Source of the DNA: Thermohalobaculum sp039821125
Lineage (GTDB): Bacteria; Pseudomonadota; Alphaproteobacteria; Rhodobacterales; Rhodobacteraceae
Reading direction: 5' to 3'
DNA length: 64,000 bases
Assembly: GCA_039821125.1 (NCBI GenBank)
Contig: JBCBOR010000014.1
Coordinates: forward strand, 17,378 to 81,377
This document shows, one piece after another, positions 11,276-19,824 of this stretch; positions within the stretch are counted from its first letter, which is position 1; every line of letters begins with the position of its first letter. The position numbers and the translations under genes are program-made. The notes under the pieces were generated by a model that had not been told where the DNA came from, did no database searches, and was given only the letters and a program-made list of their open reading frames with translations.

Positions 11276-12157
11276 TTATTGCTTGAGCGATCCAAGGGTC
11301 AGCCCGCGGACCAGTTGCTTCTGGACCAGCAGGATGAAGATGAAGGCGGGGATCATCGCGGCGACCCCCAGGGCGGCCATGTTGCCCCAGGCGGTGCCGG
11401 TGGATGTGACAAAGCTGGACGAGACGACGGGCACGGTCTTGAGGCCCGTCTGGGTCAGCGTCAGGACGAAGATGAACTCGGTCCATGAGAAGATGAAGCA
11501 CAGCACCGCCGTCGCCGCGATGCCGCCCTTGGCCATGGGCAGGACGATGCGCCGGAAGATGCGCCAGCGCGAGGCGCCGTCGATGATCGCGCTCTCGTCG
11601 ATATCGCGGGGGATGTCGTCGAAGAAGCTTTTCAGCAGCAGAACCGCCAGCGGCAGGTTCATCACGGCGTGGATCAGGATCACGCCCATATGCGTGTCCA
11701 TCAGGCCGAGATAATCCTTGTATATGAAGAACATCGGGATCGCGACGGCGACGGGCGGCATCATCCGGGTCGACAGCACCCAGCCGACAAAGGCGTGGCG
11801 TCCGCGGAAATCCATCCGGCTGAGGGCATAGGCCGCCAGTGTCGCCACGATCACCGCAATCGCGGTCGAGCCGAGTGCCACGATGATCGAATCCAGCAGC
11901 CGCGGCGCCATGTAGAAGTTGCCGCCGCCGGGCAGCACCTCCTGCTGGCGGAAGAACCCGAACGAGATGCCGAACACCTCCTCGAAATTCCGGCCCGTGG
12001 GCGAGAACGTCCAGACATTCGGCGGCTGGTTGAAGATCTCTTTGGCTTCCTTGAAGGCCGTCGTGATCCAGTAATAGAGCGGGAACATGAACAGCCCCAC
12101 CGCCATCCAGGCGGCGATGGCGCGGGACATGCGGCGGGATTTGCTCTCGACGATCAT
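11276..12157 (-). CDS. ABC transporter permease (MalG type)
   Basis: A 293-aa inner-membrane permease with six predicted helices. The EAA loop that docks the ATPase is recognisable at DESAIIDGASRWRIFRRIVLPM (about residues 190-211). It begins with a short cytoplasmic tail rich in Arg. It is the second permease of the importer, 10 bp after the MalF-type gene and about 40 bp before the binding-protein gene. Confidence 0.94.
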   Translation of the reverse strand: MIVESKSRRMSRAIAAWMAVGLFMFPLYYWITTAFKEAKEIFNQPPNVWTFSPTGRNFEEVFGISFGFFRQQEVLPGGGNFYMAPRLLDSIIVALGSTAIAVIVATLAAYALSRMDFRGRHAFVGWVLSTRMMPPVAVAIPMFFIYKDYLGLMDTHMGVILIHAVMNLPLAVLLLKSFFDDIPRDIDESAIIDGASRWRIFRRIVLPMAKGGIAATAVLCFIFSWTEFIFVLTLTQTGLKTVPVVSSSFVTSTGTAWGNMAALGVAAMIPAFIFILLVQKQLVRGLTLGSLKQ

Positions 12158-12167
12158 GCGCGCCCCC

Positions 12168-13061
12168 TCACCACCGCACCTTGGCCAGCCAGATGAAGAG
12201 GTTCGCGATGATCAGGATCAGGATCAGACTGACGAGGCTGAGCGTCGCGCCATAGCCCCATTTGATGAAGCTGAACGTCTGCTCCCACGCATAGAGGCTG
12301 AGCGTGTAGGTCGACGTCCCCGGCCCGCCCGAGGTCATCACGAACATGTAGTCGAACGCCCGGAAGAGATCGATGCCCCGGATCAGAACCGCCACAGCGA
12401 TCACCTTGGACATCAGGGGCAAGGTGATCCGGCGAAAGATCTGCCAGCCCGAGGCGCCGTCGAGCATCGCGGCCTCGTACGGCTCCTGCGGCAACGAGCG
12501 CAGCCCTGCCAGAAAGATCAGCACCATGAAGGGCGTCCATTGCCAGATATCGGCCAGCATGATCCCGGCCAGCGCGGTCGAGGGCGTTGCCAATATCGGC
12601 GCCGTGCCGTCGAGGATCCCGACCCCCTCGAGCACATAGGTCAGCACCCCGAACTCCGGGTCCTCGATCAGCAGGAACATCATGCCCGTGATGGCGGGAG
12701 GGATGACCAGCGTCAGGGTCAGGATCGCGCGCAGGAAGCCGAACCCCGGCTGATCACTGTCGAGCAGCAGCGCGAGGCCCATCCCCAGCACGACCTGAAC
12801 GGCCAGCAACACGAAGAAATAGGTGAAGGTGACCGTCAGCGAGTCCCAGAAGCGCTGATCCACCCACAGCGCGGCCCAGTTCTCCCACCCCACGGGGACA
12901 AGCCTGCGCTTCAGCGGGGCGTATTCGTGAAAGCTCAGCCAGATGTTGTAGAACAGCGGATAGATCGTGAAGACGACCAGCATCGCGATCAGCGGCAACA
13001 GCCAGGGCATGGCGCTGTCGCCCGTCAAAACGCCTGCAATGCCGCGTTGTCTCACGATCAT
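12168..13061 (-). CDS. ABC transporter permease (MalF type)
   Basis: A 297-aa membrane protein with about six helices and an EAA-type loop (YEAAMLDGASGWQIFRRITLP, near residues 196-216). It pairs with the following permease. The spacing to the aldolase gene upstream is 18 bp, so it is part of the same operon. Confidence 0.94.
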   Translation of the reverse strand: MIVRQRGIAGVLTGDSAMPWLLPLIAMLVVFTIYPLFYNIWLSFHEYAPLKRRLVPVGWENWAALWVDQRFWDSLTVTFTYFFVLLAVQVVLGMGLALLLDSDQPGFGFLRAILTLTLVIPPAITGMMFLLIEDPEFGVLTYVLEGVGILDGTAPILATPSTALAGIMLADIWQWTPFMVLIFLAGLRSLPQEPYEAAMLDGASGWQIFRRITLPLMSKVIAVAVLIRGIDLFRAFDYMFVMTSGGPGTSTYTLSLYAWEQTFSFIKWGYGATLSLVSLILILIIANLFIWLAKVRW

Positions 13062-13079
13062 GCGGTCTGATCTCCCCCC

Positions 13080-13799
13080 TTAGGTCTTTGCCGTCCTTCT
13101 GCGCGGTTTCGGCTTTGGTTTCGCTTTCGCGTTTTCTTGTCCTTTGCCGTCCTGAATGCCGTAGCTGCCGAAGCCCTTGTGCGTATCCTCGATCTCGGCA
13201 TCCGAAAGCAGAGTCGGGCCGCCGATCAGCAAGGTATGGTAGTACTGCTTGGCGATTGTTTCCAACTCGACGGCCCGCCACATTGCCTTCTCCAGCGTCT
13301 CGCCGATGGCGATCATGCCGTGATTGGCCAAGAGGCAGGCCGTGCGGTCCTGCATGGCCTCGATGGCCAGATCCGACAGATCCTCCGTCCCGAAGGTTGC
13401 ATAACCCGCGCATTTCACATCGTTGCCGCCGAAGGCTGCGATCATGTAGTGCGCCGCCGGGATCGGCTTGCGCGCCATGGCCAGCGTCGTGCAGTAGGTC
13501 GGGTGCGCGTGCACCACCGCGCCCGCATCCGTCCGGCTCTGCAGCAGCTTGTGGTGAAAGCGCCACTCGGTCGAGGGCTTGAGCGGCCCCTCCCACGTGC
13601 CCGACGCATCATCCAGCGGGATCGATGCGATCATCTCGGGCTCCATCCGGTCATAGGGCGTGGCCGACGGGCTGATCAGCATCCGGTCCTCGAACCGGGC
13701 CGAGATGTTCCCCGACGTGCCCTGATTGATCCCGCTCGCGTTCATCGCGCGGCAGCTCGCGACAATCTCTGCGCGCAGTTCTTTTTCGGCCTTCTTCAT
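13080..13799 (-). CDS. Class II aldolase (FucA/AraD type)
   Basis: A 239-aa zinc-dependent class II aldolase or epimerase of the fuculose-phosphate aldolase/ribulose-phosphate epimerase family. The GTSGNISAR motif (phosphate binding), VVHAHPTYC (two Zn His), and LLANHGMIAIG (third Zn His) are present. It would cleave a ketose- or polyol-derived phosphate to DHAP and an aldehyde. Its start overlaps the phosphatase stop by ATGA. The last ~20 residues form an odd basic tail (KAKPKPKPRRRTAKT), not usual in this family, which may bind nucleic acid or membrane or be a readthrough extension. Confidence 0.9.
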   Translation of the reverse strand: MKKAEKELRAEIVASCRAMNASGINQGTSGNISARFEDRMLISPSATPYDRMEPEMIASIPLDDASGTWEGPLKPSTEWRFHHKLLQSRTDAGAVVHAHPTYCTTLAMARKPIPAAHYMIAAFGGNDVKCAGYATFGTEDLSDLAIEAMQDRTACLLANHGMIAIGETLEKAMWRAVELETIAKQYYHTLLIGGPTLLSDAEIEDTHKGFGSYGIQDGKGQENAKAKPKPKPRRRTAKT

Positions 13800-14611
13800 G
13801 CGGATTTCCTCTGGTCCTTGCGCGCGTCCAGCAGGACGGCTGCGATTTCTGCGAACCCTTCGCCGCCACGGGCGTCCGCGATCCAGGCCGGTTCCGCCTC
13901 GATCCGGCCTTTGAAATCGCGCACATTCGCGACCCCGCAGGCGTTCGGGAAATGGGCGAACATCGGTGCGTCATTCGGGCTGTCGCCCGCATAGAGCACC
14001 CGGTCGCGGTCGGCATCGAGATCGATATCAAGCACGTCGCGGGCAAACAGCCGCGCCATGGTCAGCTTGTCATAGTTGCCGAACCAGCCGTTCACGTGGA
14101 TCGACGAGATCTTGGCGATGGCGCCTTCCTCCTCGAAGATCTGCTTGATCCGGGCGATGTCCGTGTCGGGCAGGGGCGGGACGTCCTCGCAAAAGTCGAT
14201 GGCAAGATCCGCCTCGCGATAGGCCTGATCATTGGCAACGGCAGCCCCGGGTATTTCGGCCAGCACCCGGTCACGGATCCGGTCAAGCGCGGCCTGGTTC
14301 GAGGCTCGTTCCACATCGCCAGCGGCATAGACCCGGCGCATCCTGCGGCTTGCACCGTCATAGGCGAAGTACATCGCGCCGTTCTCACCCACCACGCCGT
14401 CAACGGGCCAGAACCGGGCGATCATATCGCACCAGCCCGCGGGGCGGCCCGTCACCGGCGCAACCCTCAGGCCCGCCGCCTGCAAGGCCTCGAGCGCAGC
14501 GTAAGAGGCCGCGGGCAACCGTCCCTCGGTCGTCAGGGTGTCGTCGATATCGGCCAGCACCACATCGATGGCGGCAGCGGTCGCGTCGGGCATGTCGCGG
14601 ATCGGGCGCAT
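13796..14611 (-). CDS. HAD-IIB (Cof-type) phosphatase
   Basis: A 271-aa haloacid dehalogenase superfamily hydrolase. Motif I is D21-I-D23-D24-T25, motif II the TGR segment (APVTGRPAGW), and motif IV YAGDSPNDAPMF near residue 215, with a IIB-type cap between. It probably removes phosphate from a sugar phosphate of this pathway, or performs metabolite repair. It is located 2 bp after the dehydrogenase gene and overlaps the aldolase by 4 bp. Confidence 0.88.
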   Translation of the reverse strand: MRPIRDMPDATAAAIDVVLADIDDTLTTEGRLPAASYAALEALQAAGLRVAPVTGRPAGWCDMIARFWPVDGVVGENGAMYFAYDGASRRMRRVYAAGDVERASNQAALDRIRDRVLAEIPGAAVANDQAYREADLAIDFCEDVPPLPDTDIARIKQIFEEEGAIAKISSIHVNGWFGNYDKLTMARLFARDVLDIDLDADRDRVLYAGDSPNDAPMFAHFPNACGVANVRDFKGRIEAEPAWIADARGGEGFAEIAAVLLDARKDQRKSA

Positions 14612-14613
14612 CC

Positions 14614-15924
14614 TCAGACCTCCGCCGCTGCAAAATCGTCGAGCAGCCCGGCATCGCAGGCAAGGTCCGCGAACGAGAACCGGTTGCGCATCTCGTGCGC
14701 ATGGCGCACAGCCTCGCGGTAGAAGTCGACCGGTACGCCCAGATCCGCCGCTGTGGTCGCGCCGCCCGCAGCCGCCAGCCGCTCGGTCATGTCCGCAACC
14801 GGATCGACCCAGTCAGACAGCTCGGCACGCAGCTCCGGCCAAATCTCCTGCAACCGCTCGTTCACGATGGCTGCGGCATCCGCATCCAGCGCCTTCTTGG
14901 CGTATTCGGCCCCGCACTGCGCCGCGATCTCCGGTCCCATGCGCCGGGCCATATCGTCGGGGTCGATGCGCGAGGGCCGCACCTGTGGCGGGCGCTCCAG
15001 CGCCAGGAACCACTGCTGGATGCGTCCCATCGTCAGGGTGGCAAGGCCCACCTGCTCGCCATGGGTCGTGCCGGGATGGCGGTCCCCTGCAAAGCAGTCG
15101 ATGTAGTGGGAGATCTGATGCTCCCCCATCGAGCCGTGGTTCGAGACGCCGGTGAACCCGACCCCGAGGCCCGACAGCACCAGCGCCCGGGTCAGCCAGC
15201 CCGTTGCCACGTGATCGCGCGCGCCGACGCCTGAGGCCCGGCTCTCAAGCTCGCCCGCATCGGGCTCACCGATCAGGTAAGGGGCCTCGTCATAGAACCC
15301 GCCAAACAGCCGGTGCGACATCCACCAGTCGATCCGCGCGACCGAAGTGCAGAGGCAATCGCCAAACCCCGCAGCATTCATCCGCGCGGGTGCTGCGGAC
15401 AGAACGCCAAGGTCCAGGAAGACGCCCTTCGGCGAGTGGGCGGGCAGCGAGATCTTCAACCCGCTCTCCAGCCCCATTGACGCTGTGGTCGAGGCATAGC
15501 CGTCCATCGAGGCCGCGGTGCCAAAGACACAATAGGCCCGGCCGTCCTGCGCGGTGACGTATTTCGTCAGATCGTTCACGGTGCCGGAGCCGACGGCGAC
15601 GATTGCCTCGGCGCCCTTCAGACGGGCCGCCAGCGCGTCTGCTTCAGCAAGCGTGGCATGCGGGTGAGACCCGAGGACAACCTCGGTCGCCGTTCGCCCG
15701 GCGTGGCGCAGTGACGCCGTCACCCGCGATCCCAGCGCGTCCCATGTGTCTGGATCGGCGACAATCGTGACAGCGCCGGTCATCCCCAAACCTTCGATCA
15801 GGTCGGCTTCGCGCCCGTTCAGATCATCGGCGATCAGGATCTGGTCTGCGGCAGCCCGGGGCCCAGGTTGTCCTGTGCGCGGGTTCACCCAGCGCCCGAG
15901 GTAGACGTCCTCGATATGGCTCAT
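14614..15924 (-). CDS. Glycerol-1-phosphate dehydrogenase-like enzyme (AraM/EgsA family)
   Basis: A 436-aa member of the iron-containing alcohol dehydrogenase-like superfamily, AraM/G1PDH branch. Known members reduce DHAP to sn-glycerol 1-phosphate; in Bacillus araM sits in the arabinose operon. Visible: the NAD-binding GSGTVNDLTKY, then FGTAASMDGYAS, and metal ligands in GSMGEHQISHYID and PGTTHGEQVGL. Start 15924 has GGAGGG upstream; the open frame extends 108 bp further but runs into the regulatory palindrome. It is the first gene of the minus-strand operon. In this setting a role in oxidising a polyol phosphate is as likely as making glycerol 1-phosphate; that is unresolved. Confidence 0.88.
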   Translation of the reverse strand: MSHIEDVYLGRWVNPRTGQPGPRAAADQILIADDLNGREADLIEGLGMTGAVTIVADPDTWDALGSRVTASLRHAGRTATEVVLGSHPHATLAEADALAARLKGAEAIVAVGSGTVNDLTKYVTAQDGRAYCVFGTAASMDGYASTTASMGLESGLKISLPAHSPKGVFLDLGVLSAAPARMNAAGFGDCLCTSVARIDWWMSHRLFGGFYDEAPYLIGEPDAGELESRASGVGARDHVATGWLTRALVLSGLGVGFTGVSNHGSMGEHQISHYIDCFAGDRHPGTTHGEQVGLATLTMGRIQQWFLALERPPQVRPSRIDPDDMARRMGPEIAAQCGAEYAKKALDADAAAIVNERLQEIWPELRAELSDWVDPVADMTERLAAAGGATTAADLGVPVDFYREAVRHAHEMRNRFSFADLACDAGLLDDFAAAEV

Positions 15925-15997
15925 CCATCCGCCCTCCGGAGGGCTGTCCAGATCCACGGGTGCGTGCGCGTTCACATCGGCCTCGTCGCAAACATGA

Positions 15998-16032
15998 TTG
16001 ACATATGCCACCGATCTGTTGGCAAATGTCAA
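15998..16032. promoter_or_regulatory. Inverted-repeat operator in divergent promoter
   Basis: TTGACATATGCC, 11-bp spacer, GGCAAATGTCAA. The two 12-bp arms match at 11 positions. It lies between the divergent dehydrogenase operon (start 15924) and the SorC regulator, and overlaps the earliest possible start codons of the regulator. SorC-family proteins bind long imperfect palindromes in their own divergent promoters, so this is the likely autoregulatory and operon operator. Confidence 0.7.
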
Positions 16033-17006
16033 GGATTTCGCGTCAGGCGGGAGTTGCGGTCATCAAATTCGGCAATGATCCAGTGATCCGGGCGGCATGG
16101 CTCTACTACGCCGAGCAGCGGACCCAGGCCGAGATCGCGACCGCGCTGGGCATCTCGCGGGCGACCGTTGCGAACCATCTGGCGCAGGCCCGGCAAACCG
16201 GTCTGGTCAGCGTGCAGCTCAGTCCGGATCTTCTGCGGGGCCTCGGCCAGGCCGAGGCCTTGGAGACCCGTTTCGGATTGTCGGGTGCCCATGTGATCCC
16301 GACTCTGCCCAGCGATGCGGGTGAGGAGACAGCCCTGCGCCAGCGTCTTGGCCGTGCCGGTGCGGACGTTCTGGCGACCATGCTGACACCCGACACGGTG
16401 CTGGGTGTTGCCTGGGGGCGCACCATGGCGGATCTGGCGCAGGCACTGCCCAAGCAGGATTTACCGGATCTGCGGGTGGTGCAGATCTCGGGCTCGTCGC
16501 TGGGGGATGAGGCAACCTCGCCCGAGGCGTGCACGGTGCACATCGCGACGCGGCTGGGTGCGCATTGCCATAACTTTCATGCTCCTGCGGTCGTCTCGAC
16601 CGCTGCGCTGCGGGACCTCTTGATGCAGGAACTGCCGCTCGCCCAGCATTTCCGCCGGGTCCAGAGCTGCGCGACGGTGGTCTTCGGGGTGGGTGAGCTG
16701 ACCGAGACGACGCGCTGGGCCGACGGGGATCAGATGATCAGCCCGGTTGCAGCGGAGTACCTGACGCGGGGGAGCGCAGGCATCCTGATCGGGCGCTTCA
16801 TCGATGCGTGCGGCGCGCCGGTCGACGGCCCACTCGGCGGGCGGCAGATCGGGATGGAACTGGAGGACCTGCGCGAGATCGAGACCCGGCTTTGCGTGGC
16901 GGGAGGCAGTGCCAAGGCGCCCGCGATCCGGGCTGCGCTGACAGGGGGCTATGTGACCCACCTTGTCACCGACAGCGCCACGGCCGCGCACGTGCTGGAG
17001 GCTTAG
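16026..17006 (+). CDS. SorC-family (sugar-binding) transcriptional regulator
   Basis: An about 326-aa regulator with an N-terminal HTH (YYAEQRTQAEIATALGIS, then RATVANHLAQARQTGLV) and a C-terminal sugar-phosphate-binding NagB-like domain (VLGVAWGRTMADL, VVQISGS, GVGELTE). It is divergent from the operon it probably controls. The start is uncertain: ATG 16005, ATG 16026 (given here) and GTG 16083 are all in frame and none has a good ribosome binding site; 16005 and 16026 both lie in the palindrome. The FGGY kinase follows 214 bp downstream in the same direction. Confidence 0.88.
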   Translation: MSRISRQAGVAVIKFGNDPVIRAAWLYYAEQRTQAEIATALGISRATVANHLAQARQTGLVSVQLSPDLLRGLGQAEALETRFGLSGAHVIPTLPSDAGEETALRQRLGRAGADVLATMLTPDTVLGVAWGRTMADLAQALPKQDLPDLRVVQISGSSLGDEATSPEACTVHIATRLGAHCHNFHAPAVVSTAALRDLLMQELPLAQHFRRVQSCATVVFGVGELTETTRWADGDQMISPVAAEYLTRGSAGILIGRFIDACGAPVDGPLGGRQIGMELEDLREIETRLCVAGGSAKAPAIRAALTGGYVTHLVTDSATAAHVLEA

Positions 17007-17220
17007 ACGTGGGCTTCACGCAGATGCGGTGGGCGGACAGATGCCGAGTACGATGGGTCTGTGCAACGGCGCTGCCGGTGTCGCCAATCCCGCTCGGAGC
17101 ATGGGCGTGACTGTGGCGACCCCAAGGTATTTATCGCAAGATGAAGGGGAGGCCCGGTCTTGCTGGCGGAGCGGGCCCCGCGGGTAAGGGACAGAGGATC
17201 CGGGACGGAGCACACACGGC

Positions 17221-18702
17221 ATGGACAAAGACATCGTGATCGGCATCGACAGCTCGACCCAATCGACGAAATCGATCGCCTGGAGCCGGGACGGTGACGC
17301 GCTGGCCGAAGGACGCGCGCCAACGCCAATGTCGACGCCCCGGCCGGGGTGGTTCGAGCAGGACCCCGAAGACTGGTGGTCGGCGGCGGCCAGGACCCTG
17401 CGCGATGTTGCGGCGCATGTGGATCCGGCGCGTGTGGCGGGGATCGCCATCTCGAACCAGCGCGAGACCGTGGCCTTTGTCGACGGCGATGGCCGCCCGA
17501 CCCGGCCCGCCATGGTCTGGCTGGACGAACGGGGGCGCGGCGAGATCGACCGGATGCGCGGTGAGATCGATCTGGACGAGGTGCACCGGGTGACCGGCAA
17601 GCCGCCCGATCTGACTCCTGTTGTCTATCGGCTGAGCTGGCTGCACCACCATGCCCGTACGGATCTGGATGGTGCGGACAAGATCACCGATGCACATGCA
17701 TTCCTGGCGGGTCGGCTGACGGGGCGGATCACATCGAGCTGGACCAGCGCCGATCCGTTTGGCGTGATGGACATCGCGGCCAAGGCGTGGTGGCCCGAAG
17801 TGCTGGCGCATCTCGAGCTGACTGCGGATCAGTTTGCCGAGCTTGCGCGGCCCGGGCAGGCGATCGGCGCGCTCACGCCCGAGGCAGCCGCCGCGACAGG
17901 GCTGGCCGAAGGCACGCCTCTCTTCGCGGCCGGAGGGGATGGCCAGTGTGCGGGCCTTGGTGTGAATGCCGCAAGGCCCGGCGTGGTCTACCTCAATCTC
18001 GGCACCGCGCTGATCACCGGGGCCTGGGCGGCAGAGCCGATGACCGGCACGGCCTGGCGCACCATGACATCGCCGACGGGCGAGGGCTATTTCCTTGAAG
18101 GCTGCCAGCGCGCGGGCGCGTTTCTGGTGAACTGGGTGATCGACACGTTCGCAGGTGGCCGGGACGACCCGGCGGTCTTCGCCAGACTGGAAGAGGAGGC
18201 CGCAAGGCTCCCCATCGGATCGGACGGGGTCGCGATCTGTCCTCATCTCACGGGCTGCATGGATCCGCACTGGGACCCGTCGGCACGCGGCACCATCGAC
18301 GGGCTCGGCCCGCAGCACGGGCTTGGCCATATCTACCGCGCAACGCTCGAGGCACTGACGCTGGAAAGTGCGCGGTGCATCGAGGCGATGCGCGCCCATG
18401 GCCTTGCGCCCGAGAAGATCGTCGCCGTCGGGGGCGGGGGCAACAGTGCGCTCTGGACCAAGATGTTCGCCGATGCGACGGGCCTGCCGTTGCATGTCTC
18501 GAACAGCCTCGAGGCCTCGGCGCTCGGTGCAGGCATGTCCGCTGCCGTCGGCGCGGGCTGGTTCGACGGGTTCGATGCCGCGGCTGAGGCGATGAGCGGC
18601 ATGGGGCCTGCGATCGCACCCGACCCCTCGGTCCGGGCCGCGTGGGATGCTGCATCGGTCCGTCAGGCGGCAACCTACCGTCCGTCGATACGCCCGGCCT
18701 GA
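17221..18702 (+). CDS. FGGY-family carbohydrate kinase (xylulokinase/glycerol kinase type)
   Basis: A 493-aa sugar kinase of normal family length. The N-terminal phosphate loop is GIDSSTQSTKSIAW, followed by the FGGY_N conserved ISNQRETVAFVD and MVWLDERG, and the C-terminal ATP-binding GGGGNSALWTKMFADATGLP, then EASALGAGMSAAVG. Sequence does not fix the substrate; a ketopentose or tetritol/pentitol intermediate would fit. It is downstream of the SorC regulator and divergent from the transporter operon. A GGGACGGAG ribosome binding site is present upstream of the ATG. Confidence 0.92.
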   Translation: MDKDIVIGIDSSTQSTKSIAWSRDGDALAEGRAPTPMSTPRPGWFEQDPEDWWSAAARTLRDVAAHVDPARVAGIAISNQRETVAFVDGDGRPTRPAMVWLDERGRGEIDRMRGEIDLDEVHRVTGKPPDLTPVVYRLSWLHHHARTDLDGADKITDAHAFLAGRLTGRITSSWTSADPFGVMDIAAKAWWPEVLAHLELTADQFAELARPGQAIGALTPEAAAATGLAEGTPLFAAGGDGQCAGLGVNAARPGVVYLNLGTALITGAWAAEPMTGTAWRTMTSPTGEGYFLEGCQRAGAFLVNWVIDTFAGGRDDPAVFARLEEEAARLPIGSDGVAICPHLTGCMDPHWDPSARGTIDGLGPQHGLGHIYRATLEALTLESARCIEAMRAHGLAPEKIVAVGGGGNSALWTKMFADATGLPLHVSNSLEASALGAGMSAAVGAGWFDGFDAAAEAMSGMGPAIAPDPSVRAAWDAASVRQAATYRPSIRPA

Positions 18703-18807
18703 GCAGCGCGCGGTGCGGGCTGTTCATCGAATTTTAGTCGACTTGTCGTAATCCGGGACGCGTAAACCGGGTCGGACCTAAAACCGCCGTCCCGGCTCTC
18801 GAGAGAT

Positions 18808-18860
18808 CGCGCCGGATGTGGCCGGCGCGCTGTTTGGTACCCCCGTGACCGGCCGGTCAC
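18808..18860. terminator. Candidate bidirectional terminator region between convergent operons
   Basis: The 306-bp gap between the kinase stop (18702) and the convergent HAD gene (19009) holds no credible gene. It contains a hairpin CGCGCCGG, six-base loop, CCGGCGCG (18808-18829) followed by CTGTTTGG, and a perfect palindrome GTGACCGG/CCGGTCAC (18845-18860) followed by ATTTGG. Neither has a long T-run, so termination is inferred from position and symmetry. Confidence 0.45.
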
Positions 18861-19008
18861 ATTTGGATTCGACGCCTGTCTGAATGGACGGGCGGCACAG
18901 GTCCGGGCATGTCTGAAGCCCCTGAGCCATCGGCGATACGCCGATCCATCGCAGAGAAACCGATCATCCCAGCGCGGCTTGGCCGTTGGTGGTGCTTTCG
19001 GGTGCGCG

Positions 19009-19824
19009 CTACCAGCGGAGCCTGTCCATCTGGAAGTCAGCCTCCGCCACGCCGTGATCTGTTCCCGCCTGCACCCCGGAGGAGATCAGCAGCGTCCGGC
19101 ATCCCGCCGCTGCCGCCCCGGCAATGTCATGCGCGTGGCTGTCGCCGATCATCAGGACCCGGTCCGCGGGCCCATCGCCCAGGGTGGCACAGCCTGCGCG
19201 AAACATCTCGATCCCCGGCTTGCCCAGCATCTCGACGGTTCCACCAAGCGCTTGGTAGTGCTCGGCCAGCATCCCCGGCCCAAAGGCCGCCACGCCGTTC
19301 GCATAGATATGGCGGTCCGGGTTGATGCAAAGCGCCGGAACCCCCGCCTTGGCCAGCGGCTCCAGCTCATCGAGATAGCTCTCAAGCGTCCGCGTCTCTG
19401 GTTCGGCAGCCGCAAGGATCAAGAGACGCGGCCCCTCCCGCAGCCCGACATGGCGCACGGACAGGCCGTCGATCATGCTGGTATCGCCGTCGCGGGAGAT
19501 CACGGCGACCGGGGTGTCACGCGCCAGTTCACCCCCGGCCAACAGCCGGGCGATCCGGTCATGGCCCAGTTCGCCGGAGGTGATCACATTGCGAAACAGA
19601 GCAGCGGAAAACCCGAGCCGCTCGAGCCGTGCGATGTTGAGAGACGACCGCTTGCCGGAATTGCTGAGCGCTGCAACCGGGACACCCTCGGCCGCCAAGG
19701 CTTCAAGGCACTCGCGTGTCCCGGGAAACTGCGTCTGACCATCGTGCAGCACCCCGAACTGGTCAATCAGCACCGCGTCAAACTCGGTTCGGATCTCGGC
19801 CAGTCCCGTGATGTCTCGGGTCAT
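19009..19824 (-). CDS. HAD-IIA family hydrolase (TIGR01459 type)
   Basis: A 271-aa phosphatase-like protein. Motif I is here LIDQFGVLHDG (D-x-F-G-V-L-x-D-G), typical of the NagD-like HAD-IIA subgroup, followed by LSNSGKRS (motif II) and VLMIGDSHAHDIAGAAAAGC (motif IV with G-D-S-x-x-x-D). The likely role is dephosphorylation of a sugar or polyol phosphate. Its ATG overlaps the FGGY kinase stop. It is the last gene of the three-gene minus-strand operon. Confidence 0.88.
   Translation of the reverse strand: MTRDITGLAEIRTEFDAVLIDQFGVLHDGQTQFPGTRECLEALAAEGVPVAALSNSGKRSSLNIARLERLGFSAALFRNVITSGELGHDRIARLLAGGELARDTPVAVISRDGDTSMIDGLSVRHVGLREGPRLLILAAAEPETRTLESYLDELEPLAKAGVPALCINPDRHIYANGVAAFGPGMLAEHYQALGGTVEMLGKPGIEMFRAGCATLGDGPADRVLMIGDSHAHDIAGAAAAGCRTLLISSGVQAGTDHGVAEADFQMDRLRW

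Noticed and set aside
9259..11286. A 675-aa plus-strand frame
   Set aside because: Antisense of the SDR and binding-protein genes; no domain and Arg/His-rich composition typical of shadow frames.
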